A stretch of 32,623 bases of DNA from Planctomycetota bacterium (GTDB lineage: Bacteria; Planctomycetota; B15-G4). The position numbers were made by a program, and so were the translations under genes. The stretch is from positions 1 to 32,623 of the forward strand of contig JAJDER010000187.1 of NCBI GenBank assembly GCA_029259725.1, written 5' to 3'. Positions 1-6,831 of this stretch are shown in pieces. Numbering within the stretch: position 1 is the first letter of the stretch; the number at the start of each line of letters is the position of its first letter. The notes below the pieces were generated by a model. It saw nothing but the letters and a program-made list of their open reading frames with translations. It made no database searches and had not been told where the DNA came from.

Positions 1-166
1 AGACGGCCGTGCCCCCGCGCTCCACGATCGACCGCACCGTCGGCAGCGCCGCGCGGATGCGCAGGTCGTCGGTGATCCGCCCCGCCTTCAGGGGCACGTT
101 CAGGTCGAGACGCACGAGCACCGTGCGGGCTGCGACATCGAGCTGATCGACGACCTGAGCGGCCAT
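1..166 (-). CDS. pgk: Phosphoglycerate kinase, N-terminal part (cut by window edge)
   Basis: Phosphoglycerate kinase makes ATP from 1,3-bisphosphoglycerate in the cytoplasm, the step after GAPDH. Only the first 55 residues lie in the window, because the gene runs off the left edge. They contain the family's N-terminal signature: [11 protein letters not shown], then [13 protein letters not shown], which carries the phosphoglycerate-binding Asp, Asn and Arg residues. The start is the ATG at 166, only 13 bases after the gap stop codon on the same strand, so gap and pgk are almost certainly co-transcribed in the usual gap-pgk order. Identification is firm despite the truncation. Nothing can be said about the C-terminal nucleotide-binding domain. 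Confidence 0.93.
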   Translation of the reverse strand, partial: MAAQVVDQLDVAARTVLVRLDLNVPLKAGRITDDLRIRAALPTVRSIVERGGTAV

Positions 167-179
167 GGTGCGTCTCCGC

Positions 180-1181
180 TCAGCCCTTGCAGGCCTTGGC
201 GATCAGGTCCACGACGCGGTTGCTGTAGCCCCACTCGTTGTCGTACCAGGACACGACCTTCAGCAGGCTCCCCCCGATGACCATGGTCGACAGGGCGTCG
301 AAGACCGACGAGTGCGGGTTGCCGATGATGTCGCTGCTGACGATGGGATCCTCGGTGTACTGCAGCACGCCCTTCATGGGACCGTCCGCCGCGGTCTTGA
401 TCGCCGCGTTGACCTCCGCGGCGGTCGTGTCGCGGCCGAGCCTGACGGTCAGGTCCACGACCGAACCGTTCACGACCGGCACGCGCATGGCCATGCCGTC
501 CAGCTTGCCGGCCAGCGCCGGGATCACCTTGCCCACGGCCTTCGCGGCGCCGGTGGTCGTGGGAATGATGTTCTGGGCTGCCGCGCGCGCGCGGCGCAGG
601 TCCTTGTGCACCTGGTCGGCGATGCGCTGGTCGTTGGTGTAGGCGTGCACGGTGGTCATCAGGCCGTGCTCGATCCCGAAACCGTCGAGCAGCACCTTGG
701 CCACCGGCGCCAGGCAGTTCGTGGTGCACGAGGCGTTGCTGATGATCTGCGCGTCGGCGGCGAGCGCGGCGTCATTCACACCGAGCACGATGGTCGCGTC
801 GATCTCGTCCTTGGCGGGAACGGTCAGCAGGACCCGCGGCGCGCCGGCGTCGAGGTGCTTGGAGATGTCCGCGCGCGTGCGGAAGATGCCCGTGGACTCC
901 ACCACGCAGTCGACGCCCAGCTCCTTCCACGGCAACGCAGACGGGTCTCGCTCGGCGGTGACCCTGACCTCGTGACCGTCCACGACGAGCGCGCCCTCCC
1001 GGCCGGACACCTCGCCCTGGTACGGCCCCATGACCGTGTCGTACTTCAGCAGGTGCGCGAGGGCCTCGGGCGAGGACAGGTCGTTGACCAGCACGATCTC
1101 GAAGTCGTGCCGGGCGGCCATGATGCGGAACACGGTGCGGCCGATCCGGCCGAAGCCGTTGATTCCGATGCGGAGGGTCAT
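180..1181 (-). CDS. gap: Glyceraldehyde-3-phosphate dehydrogenase, type I
   Basis: This 333-residue protein catalyses NAD(P)-dependent oxidative phosphorylation of glyceraldehyde 3-phosphate, and its length is normal for the family. The Rossmann motif [10 protein letters not shown] is at residues 6-15. The catalytic Cys152 sits in [13 protein letters not shown] and its partner His179 in [10 protein letters not shown]. The S-loop [14 protein letters not shown] and the C-terminal [12 protein letters not shown] are also present. Asp34 after the second beta strand favours NAD over NADP, though the sequence does not settle cofactor preference. The ATG at 1181 precedes the Rossmann fold directly. 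The gene is followed 13 bases later by pgk and is divergent from tilS across a 107-base gap holding a possible promoter. Confidence 0.97.
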   Translation of the reverse strand: MTLRIGINGFGRIGRTVFRIMAARHDFEIVLVNDLSSPEALAHLLKYDTVMGPYQGEVSGREGALVVDGHEVRVTAERDPSALPWKELGVDCVVESTGIFRTRADISKHLDAGAPRVLLTVPAKDEIDATIVLGVNDAALAADAQIISNASCTTNCLAPVAKVLLDGFGIEHGLMTTVHAYTNDQRIADQVHKDLRRARAAAQNIIPTTTGAAKAVGKVIPALAGKLDGMAMRVPVVNGSVVDLTVRLGRDTTAAEVNAAIKTAADGPMKGVLQYTEDPIVSSDIIGNPHSSVFDALSTMVIGGSLLKVVSWYDNEWGYSNRVVDLIAKACKG

Positions 1182-1232
1182 GGGGATCTCGTGCAGGGTG
1201 TGGGGGGCGGCAGCGCCGGAGAAAGGCGGAAC

Positions 1233-1261
1233 AGTCTACCGGTCGGCGCGAGCCGGGAAAA
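1233..1261 (-). promoter_or_regulatory. Possible sigma-70-type promoter for gap-pgk
   Basis: On the minus strand, TTTTCC (1256-1261) and TAGACT (1233-1238) are separated by exactly 17 bases, about 50 bases upstream of the gap ATG. The -10 element keeps the TAnnnT pattern, but the -35 element is weak. This is a visual match only. Confidence 0.3.
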
Positions 1262-1276
1262 CGGCCCGGACCCCGC

Positions 1277-1282
1277 TACCCT
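1277..1282 (+). promoter_or_regulatory. Possible -10 element directly ahead of tilS (leaderless start)
   Basis: TACCCT fits the TAnnnT -10 pattern and ends 6 bases before the tilS GTG. A transcript from it would begin at or next to the start codon. No good -35 element is seen, and a partial Shine-Dalgarno-like GGAG overlaps the same bases, so ordinary translation initiation is equally possible. Confidence 0.22.
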
Positions 1283-1288
1283 GGAGCG

Positions 1289-2383
1289 GTGGAGAGCCCC
1301 ACCGCGTGCGTCGATCGTGCCGCCGTCGGCCTGCTCGCGGGATCCGAGCCGGTGCTGGTCGCGGTGTCGGGCGGAAGCGACTCGGTGGCCCTGCTGCTGG
1401 CGGCGCGGCACGCCCTGGGGCGCAGGCTGCGAGTCGTCCACGTGGATCACGGGCTGCGCTCGGCCTCCGCCGCCGATGGGTGCTGGGTCGCGCAGCTGGC
1501 CGCTTCGCTGGGGGTGCCCGTGCGCATCGAGTCGGCGGCTCCCGGCTCCCACGGCGGTGGGCGCACCGAGACCGCCGCGCGTCGCCGACGCCTGCCCGCC
1601 CTGGCCCGGGCCGCGCGCGACGAGGGAGCGCGCTGGATCCTGCTGGCGCACCACGCCGACGACGACCTCGAGACCCTGCTGCTCCAGCTCCGTCGCGGGC
1701 ACCGCGGGGATCGGATCCTGGCCGGGATCCCCCCGGTGCGGGCCCTCGATGCCGACGTGTCCGTGGTGCGCCCCTTCCTGCTCGGCGACGCGCCGCCCGA
1801 TCGCAGGGCGCTCCAGGCCTTCCGCCGCGCCGCGGGCATCGGTCACCGGGACGACCCCAGCAACCGCGACACCTCGGTACCTCGCTCGGGGCTGCGACGA
1901 CGCCTCGCGGCGGGTGACCTGGCCGACCTCGCCGGTGACGCCTTCCGGATGGAGTGGCTCGCGCTGCGCCGTCGTGCGCGCGGGCGCCTCGAGGCGCGGC
2001 TGCTCGCGGCGACCGTCGACCTGCACCGGGGTCTTCAGCCCATCGGTCTGGGATGCCGACTCGACCGCTCCGCCATCCCACCTCTGCGTCCGTCCACGCC
2101 CACCGAGCCCGCGCGACCCGACGAGGACCTCGCCGAGCGGCTGTCGCTCCTGGGAGCCTGCCTCGCGCGAAGCCGCCGGGTCGATCCGCGCGGCGCCGTG
2201 CTGCGCCGGCTGCGGCAGGCACTCGCCGCCGGGCGCGGGGACGTCGAACTGCCCGCGTCGCCCGAGAGCCTGCTCATCACCGCCCGCCAAGACGGCCTGC
2301 ACCTGCCGCGCGAGACCCTCGGCCCGGGAGACTCCACGAGCCGCATCCTGACCGCCGTGGCCCGCGGGTCGCTCTACCCCTGA
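1289..2383 (+). CDS. tilS: tRNA(Ile)-lysidine synthase
   Basis: TilS attaches lysine to C34 of the CAU anticodon of a minor isoleucine tRNA, making it read AUA. The protein is 364 residues. It has the PP-loop ATP-pyrophosphatase motif SGGSDS at residues 27-32, VVHVDHGLR at about 49-57, the HHADDDLET motif that helps bind substrate, and a DDPSNRD stretch near residue 190. After about residue 215 the sequence becomes Arg-rich and poorly conserved, as in many TilS C-terminal domains. The usual RNxIR motif appears as RSGLRRR. The GTG at 1289 is chosen because it lies just before the conserved domain and no ATG is suitably placed. The gene is divergent from gap and convergent with the propeller gene ending at 2400. 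Confidence 0.9.
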   Translation: MESPTACVDRAAVGLLAGSEPVLVAVSGGSDSVALLLAARHALGRRLRVVHVDHGLRSASAADGCWVAQLAASLGVPVRIESAAPGSHGGGRTETAARRRRLPALARAARDEGARWILLAHHADDDLETLLLQLRRGHRGDRILAGIPPVRALDADVSVVRPFLLGDAPPDRRALQAFRRAAGIGHRDDPSNRDTSVPRSGLRRRLAAGDLADLAGDAFRMEWLALRRRARGRLEARLLAATVDLHRGLQPIGLGCRLDRSAIPPLRPSTPTEPARPDEDLAERLSLLGACLARSRRVDPRGAVLRRLRQALAAGRGDVELPASPESLLITARQDGLHLPRETLGPGDSTSRILTAVARGSLYP

Positions 2384-2399
2384 CCGTCCTCGGCGACGC

Positions 2400-3467
2400 T
2401 CAGCGCACCTTCCAGCCGCGGAGCAGCGTGGGTCCGGCGCGTTCGACGAGCACGTCGCCGCACGGGAACAGGAACGCGCTCAGGCCCGCGGCGAGCAACT
2501 CACCGGTGGTCTGATCGCGCAGCAGCGAGGAACCGTCCGCGGCCCGCGTCACCAGCAGCCCACCCACGACACCGATGGGCGTCTCGCCCGCAGGCCCGCG
2601 CCACAGGGCGTGCCCGTCCGCCGCCGAGAGCCCGATCAGTCCCGACCTCGTGGAGACCGTGACGACGCCGGCCGCCACCACGGGCATGCCGGTGGGCTGC
2701 TCGCCGGGAAGCGACTTCCACACGACCTCGCCGGACGATCCGTCGAGCGCGTAGACGGCCGGATCGTCGCTGGCGACGTAGACCCGGTCGCGGTCGAGGA
2801 CCGGGCGGCCGACCACGCCCCCGGTGCGGGACATCCAGGCCTCCCCCGTGGTCCCCGAACGCGTCGTGTGCGCGGCGCGCACGGTTCCGTCGTGGCAGGC
2901 GTAGATCACCAGGCCGACATCGCTCAGCTGCGCCGGTCCCTGCAGGATGCCGGGGAGCCCGAGCGACCAGTTCACCAACCCGGTGGCGAGGTCGCGCACC
3001 ACCAGGCGGTCGCCGACGTAGGAGGGTGTGTAGAGCCGCGTGCCGTCACTGATCGGGCTGCCTGTGGGGACGTCGGCGAACCCACCCACGAAGACGCGCG
3101 AGCCCGTGTCAGCGTTGACCAGCACCACCTCGGTACCGGTCACGAACGGGATCAGGCCGGCGCCCTCGAAGGGCCTCGTCACCGGCGGCTCGGGCAGTTG
3201 CAGGAACCAGCGCGGGAGACCCTGCCCCAGGTCCAGGGCCGTGATCCCGTGGGATCGATCCAGGATCAGCAGGCGCGGCCCCACCGGGGCCAGCTTGTCG
3301 ATCTCGCCCAGGGAGACGAGGTCGGCCTCCCAGGCGCGCGCGAGGATCTCGGGAGCGGGCCCGGGATCCACCTGCAGCCCCACGACCGCACGCGGCGCCG
3401 CCGGGGCGAGAGGAACTGAGGTCAGGAGGGCGGTCAGGACGAAGAGGAGACTGGTGGCCGGCATCAT
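2400..3467 (-). CDS. Secreted PQQ-type beta-propeller protein
   Basis: The predicted protein has 355 residues. It begins with an uncleaved-length signal peptide of about 24 residues: a hydrophobic run LLFVLTALLTSV followed by an Ala-rich APAAP cleavage region. The rest is a string of beta-propeller repeats. The clearest units are VYALDGSSGEVVWKS and LIGLSAADGHALWRG, matching the PQQ/BamB-like pattern in which each blade carries Asp-Gly followed by Trp. It is probably periplasmic or attached to the outer membrane. Two adjacent ATGs (3467 and 3464) are possible starts; the first is reported. The reading frame stays open further upstream, but that stretch is antisense to yggS and has no signal peptide. 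BamB itself is possible, but the context (yggS, not der or hisS) does not support it. Confidence 0.75.
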   Translation of the reverse strand: MMPATSLLFVLTALLTSVPLAPAAPRAVVGLQVDPGPAPEILARAWEADLVSLGEIDKLAPVGPRLLILDRSHGITALDLGQGLPRWFLQLPEPPVTRPFEGAGLIPFVTGTEVVLVNADTGSRVFVGGFADVPTGSPISDGTRLYTPSYVGDRLVVRDLATGLVNWSLGLPGILQGPAQLSDVGLVIYACHDGTVRAAHTTRSGTTGEAWMSRTGGVVGRPVLDRDRVYVASDDPAVYALDGSSGEVVWKSLPGEQPTGMPVVAAGVVTVSTRSGLIGLSAADGHALWRGPAGETPIGVVGGLLVTRAADGSSLLRDQTTGELLAAGLSAFLFPCGDVLVERAGPTLLRGWKVR

Positions 3468-3546
3468 GTCGGGTGACCCTACTGGCGTTTCATCGAGAGG
3501 GTCAAGCGCCGGCACCCGTCGTCGTGACAGGAGTATCCCGAGACCG

Positions 3547-4275
3547 ATGCATGCATCCACCGAACAGGTCGCCGCCGCGCTGAAGGCGATTCGCGAACGC
3601 ATGGGCCGTGCCGCGGCCCGCGTGGGTCGGGATCCGGCCGAGGTGACCCTCGTCGTCGTGACCAAGTCCGCGCCCCCGGAGGTGTTCGAGCTGCTGGCCG
3701 GGCTCGGGGTGGCCGACGTGGCCGAGAACCGTGCCCAGGCCGCCAGAAGCCGCCTTCCGCCCCACCGGGATCGCTTCCGGATCCACTTCATCGGGCACCT
3801 GCAGTCGAACAAGGCGCGCAAGGTCCTGCCGCTCTGCGACGTGTTCCATGGCATCGACAGTGGCGCCCTGCTCCAGCGACTCGATCAGCTGGCCGTGGAA
3901 CTCGGCCTGTTGCCCGAGGTCCTGCTGCAGGTCAACATCAGCGGGGAGGCCTCCAAGAGCGGGCTGACGCCCGACGAACTGCCCGCCGTCGTGGCCATGC
4001 CGCTGCGGGCGGCGCGGCTCGTGGGGCTGATGACCATGGCGCCGGCGGTCGAGGATCCCGAAGCGGTCCGCGGCGTCTTCCGTGCCCTCCGCGGGCTGCG
4101 CGATGAACTGGTCTCCAAGGGCGGCCCTCCCCTGCCGCAGCTGTCCATGGGCATGAGTCATGACTTCGAAGTCGCCATCGAGGAGGGCGCCACCCTGATC
4201 CGCGTGGGGCGTGCCATCGTCGGCCCGCTCGGCGCCGCGCCTCCCGCCGCCGAAACCGGGGACGCAGTACACTGA
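3547..4275 (+). CDS. yggS: YggS-family pyridoxal phosphate homeostasis protein
   Basis: YggS/PipY/PROSC proteins bind PLP on a lysine in a single alanine-racemase-like TIM barrel and keep free PLP levels in balance; no enzymatic activity is established. The protein is 242 residues, normal for the family. PLP would attach at Lys40 in TLVVVTKSAPPEVF. Other hallmarks are HFIGHLQSNKARK, LLQVNISGEASKSG and LSMGMSHDFEVAIEEGATLIRVGRAI. The ATG at 3547 is preceded by AGGAG (3529-3533) at a somewhat long spacing of 13 bases. The usual neighbours in other bacteria (proC, sepF, divIVA) are absent. Here the gene sits between two secreted propeller genes. Confidence 0.93.
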   Translation: MHASTEQVAAALKAIRERMGRAAARVGRDPAEVTLVVVTKSAPPEVFELLAGLGVADVAENRAQAARSRLPPHRDRFRIHFIGHLQSNKARKVLPLCDVFHGIDSGALLQRLDQLAVELGLLPEVLLQVNISGEASKSGLTPDELPAVVAMPLRAARLVGLMTMAPAVEDPEAVRGVFRALRGLRDELVSKGGPPLPQLSMGMSHDFEVAIEEGATLIRVGRAIVGPLGAAPPAAETGDAVH

Positions 4276-4311
4276 CCCCCGCCCCCGCCCCAGCCCCGGA
4301 CCGCCCACACC

Positions 4312-5985
4312 ATGATCGCCTCCATGCTCCTCACGGCCGCCCTGACCGCCTCGCTGCTGCCTCCGCCCGGGGGCGCCGACGATCTCGTGCCCGCGGCCAT
4401 CGACTCCGTGCTGGCCCAGCCCACGGATCCGTTCTTCTACGGGCAACCCTTCGCCGCGGCAGGCGTGTCCTGGTTCCGCGACACCGCGGCCCCCGCCAAC
4501 GCGCGGACCATGATCGACCTTCCCGACGTGGACGACGACGGCGTGGCCGACTTCGCCGTCGGATACGACGACCTCGACGCCAGCGCCACGCTCCACGCTC
4601 GATCCGGCGCCACCGGCGCGCGGCTCTGGAGCGACAGCCCCGGCGGCGGTTTCTTCCGGGTGCCCGGCGGCCTCGCCCGCGACGGCGACCGGCTGGCCGT
4701 GGCGGTGACCTCGGCGGCGGCGCGCGTCGAACTCCGCCACGTCGCGGACGGCGGCGTGATCTGGGCCACCGATCTGGCACGGGAGCCCGACGGGGCCTCG
4801 CTCGCCGCTGCCTACCAGGTGCGCTTCGTGGAGGACCTCGACGACGACGACATCCCCGACCTGCTCGTGGCCGCCGGCGTCGGCGTGGGGGCGGCCGTGC
4901 TCCTGTCCGGCGCCGACGGCTCCGAGATCTGGCGGCACGCGACCGGCGACACCGTCTACGGCGTGACCCTCACCGGGGACTGCGATGGCGACGGCACGCC
5001 CGACGTGGCCTTCGTCGGCGGCGACGTCGCACCGGTCCTCGGGCTGCTCTCGGGCGCCGAGGGATCGCTGCTCTGGTCGCAGCGCCTCACGGGACCCGGC
5101 TCCGCCGTGGTTGCCGGCCACGACCTGGACGACGACGACCTCGGCGACCTGGTCGTGGGCACCTTCAGCCAGCCCGAGAGCTGTCTCTTCGCCTACTCGC
5201 TGGCGGACGGTGCCCAGATCTGGTCGTCGGACTTCGTGATCACCGACGACGTGCTCAGCATCGACCCGCTCGACGACGTCGACGAAGACGGGCGCACCGA
5301 TTGGCTCATCGCGGGCTTCGACAATGCGGCCAACGCGGTGACCGCGACGGGCTTCGTGGCCTGGCGCAGTGAAGTGACCGTCAACAACGGCGGCCACGTG
5401 CTCGCCGCGCGACCCGCCGGTGACCTGGACGGCGAGGGCACGATCGACGTGATCTGCACTTCGGTGGACCACTGGGTCTACGCGTTCGACGGCAAGTTCG
5501 GTTTCCTCCTGTGGGCCATGGACCTGCGCGCGCGCGGCACGGCGGTGACCGCGCTGCCCGACCCCGCCGGAGTGGGCAAGCCCGGCCTGGCCGTGGCCGC
5601 CAAGCACGTGATCGAGGTCTTCGACGGGGGCAGCGGTCTGGCCTCGGGCCCGGAGGTGTTCTTCAACGAGCATGCCGGTGAACTGAACGTGGTCACCGAG
5701 ATCCTGTCCTTCACCTACCCGGGCGCGCACATCATCCTCTTCGCAGCCTTGGGGACCGGGGAACTCGTGCTTCCCGGCTACGACCAGCCGTTCGGCCTGG
5801 ACCTGGGCAGCCTGGGCGTCGTGGCCGAGTACCCCGGGCCCCCCGCCGGCGGTCAGGGCTTCCAGATCCCGCCCCTCCCGCGCGACCTGGTCGGCTCCAC
5901 GATCTTCGTGCAGTCCCTCGAGATCTACCAGAACGGACATCGACTGTTGAGCGACGTCGAGAGCTTCGACATCGTGGACGGCTGA
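4312..5985 (+). CDS. Secreted FG-GAP/VCBS-type beta-propeller protein
   Basis: This is a 557-residue protein with a short hydrophobic signal-like N-terminus (MLLTAALTASLL), so it is probably exported. Calcium-binding-type loops of the pattern DxDxDGxxD recur at about residues 72, 175, 223, 271, 322 and 371, with degenerate copies near 124 and 418. The spacing is 48-51 residues, which predicts a seven- or eight-bladed integrin-alpha-like propeller. Between the loops are PQQ-like elements such as SGADGSEIW and SGAEGSLLW, so each repeat combines two propeller signatures. The C-terminal 100 residues (after about 450) form a separate segment without repeats. The gene lies 36 bases downstream of yggS on the same strand. 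Its ligand and role are unknown; a structural, adhesive or surface function is a guess from the fold. Confidence 0.8.
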   Translation: MIASMLLTAALTASLLPPPGGADDLVPAAIDSVLAQPTDPFFYGQPFAAAGVSWFRDTAAPANARTMIDLPDVDDDGVADFAVGYDDLDASATLHARSGATGARLWSDSPGGGFFRVPGGLARDGDRLAVAVTSAAARVELRHVADGGVIWATDLAREPDGASLAAAYQVRFVEDLDDDDIPDLLVAAGVGVGAAVLLSGADGSEIWRHATGDTVYGVTLTGDCDGDGTPDVAFVGGDVAPVLGLLSGAEGSLLWSQRLTGPGSAVVAGHDLDDDDLGDLVVGTFSQPESCLFAYSLADGAQIWSSDFVITDDVLSIDPLDDVDEDGRTDWLIAGFDNAANAVTATGFVAWRSEVTVNNGGHVLAARPAGDLDGEGTIDVICTSVDHWVYAFDGKFGFLLWAMDLRARGTAVTALPDPAGVGKPGLAVAAKHVIEVFDGGSGLASGPEVFFNEHAGELNVVTEILSFTYPGAHIILFAALGTGELVLPGYDQPFGLDLGSLGVVAEYPGPPAGGQGFQIPPLPRDLVGSTIFVQSLEIYQNGHRLLSDVESFDIVDG

Positions 5986-6005
5986 GGTCCGAGCGAGGCG
6001 CGGGC

Positions 6006-6155
6006 GTGCGAGGCGCCGAGGGGGTGGAACCGTTGTTGGCCGCGTTGCGCGAGAAGGGAGCCGGCGTGCTGGTTCCGGTACGGTCCCGGCCCCGGCCGGG
6101 GCGTGCAGGCGTCCAGGTCGAGACGGGGACCGCCCTGCGCACGGTGCTGGCATGA
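6006..6155 (+). CDS. Small ORF coupled to purN, unknown
   Basis: A 49-codon ORF starts at GTG 6006, has GAGG (5995-5998) 7 bases upstream, and ends in a TGA that overlaps the purN ATG as ATGA. Most third codon positions are G or C, as in the neighbouring genes. The translation (starting VRGAEGVEPLLAALREKG) matches no family I recognise. It may be a real small protein, a translational-coupling leader for purN, or chance, since open frames are common in DNA this GC-rich. Confidence 0.3.
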   Translation: MRGAEGVEPLLAALREKGAGVLVPVRSRPRPGRAGVQVETGTALRTVLA

Positions 6156-6769
6156 CCCTGCGCCTCGTCGTGCTGCTGTCGGGGGGCGGGCGCACGTTGC
6201 TCAACCTGCTCGACCACATCGAGGACGGGCGGCTCGACGCCGAGGTCCCGCTCGTGATCAGTTCGCGTCGGTCCGCGAAGGGCGTTGCGCGAGCCACGGA
6301 CCGTGGCCTGAAGGTCGAGGTGCTGCGACCGCGCGACTTCGCGGACGCCGAGGCCTTCGCGGCGGCCCAGGCGACGTGCATCCGGGCGGCGCGGCCGGAT
6401 CTGGTCGTCATGGCCGGCTACCTGGTGTTCTTCCCCGTGCCGGCGGACCTGCAGGGGCGCGTGCTCAACATCCATCCGTCACTGCTTCCACGCCACGGCG
6501 GCCAGGGCATGTACGGCGATCGCGTCCACGCCGCCGTGCTCGCGGCCGGCGACGCGGTCTCCGGGTGCACCGTGCACGTGGTGGACGACGAGTACGACCA
6601 CGGCCCGGTCCTCGTGGCCACCACCGTCCCCGTGGCGCCCGACGACGACATCGCGCGGCTCGCAGCGCGCGTGTTCGAGGCCGAGTGCCGCACCTACCCG
6701 AAGGCCATCGCCGAACATGCGGCACGGCTCGGCCTGGGAACCTCCGGCGTGGGTCGCGCCGGGGCCTGA
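6152..6769 (+). CDS. purN: Phosphoribosylglycinamide formyltransferase (GART)
   Basis: PurN transfers a formyl group from 10-formyltetrahydrofolate to GAR in step three of purine synthesis. The protein is 205 residues, typical for PurN. The N-terminal Rossmann-like start is LRLVVLLSGGGRTLLNLLD, binding the phosphate of GAR. The catalytic trio is visible as Asn106 and His108 in RVLNIHPSLLP and Asp149 in VDDEYDHGPVLV. The loop after the active site reads RHGGQGMYG, a variant of the more usual GAFKG-like segment. The ATG at 6152 overlaps the stop of a possible 49-codon ORF. purM and the other purine genes are not adjacent. The gene converges with the DUF4340 gene across 62 bases in which I see no clear terminator. 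Confidence 0.92.
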   Translation: MTLRLVVLLSGGGRTLLNLLDHIEDGRLDAEVPLVISSRRSAKGVARATDRGLKVEVLRPRDFADAEAFAAAQATCIRAARPDLVVMAGYLVFFPVPADLQGRVLNIHPSLLPRHGGQGMYGDRVHAAVLAAGDAVSGCTVHVVDDEYDHGPVLVATTVPVAPDDDIARLAARVFEAECRTYPKAIAEHAARLGLGTSGVGRAGA

Positions 6770-6831
6770 GTCGCGGATCGGTGCCGGGCCGCCGCGCACT
6801 CGGGCGACGGCGCAGCGACGCGGTGCTCGCC

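Noticed and set aside
3502-6411. A minus-strand frame of about 970 codons opposite yggS and the FG-GAP gene
   Set aside because: It is composed of Gly/Val/His/Arg-rich shadow sequence and conflicts with two well-supported genes.
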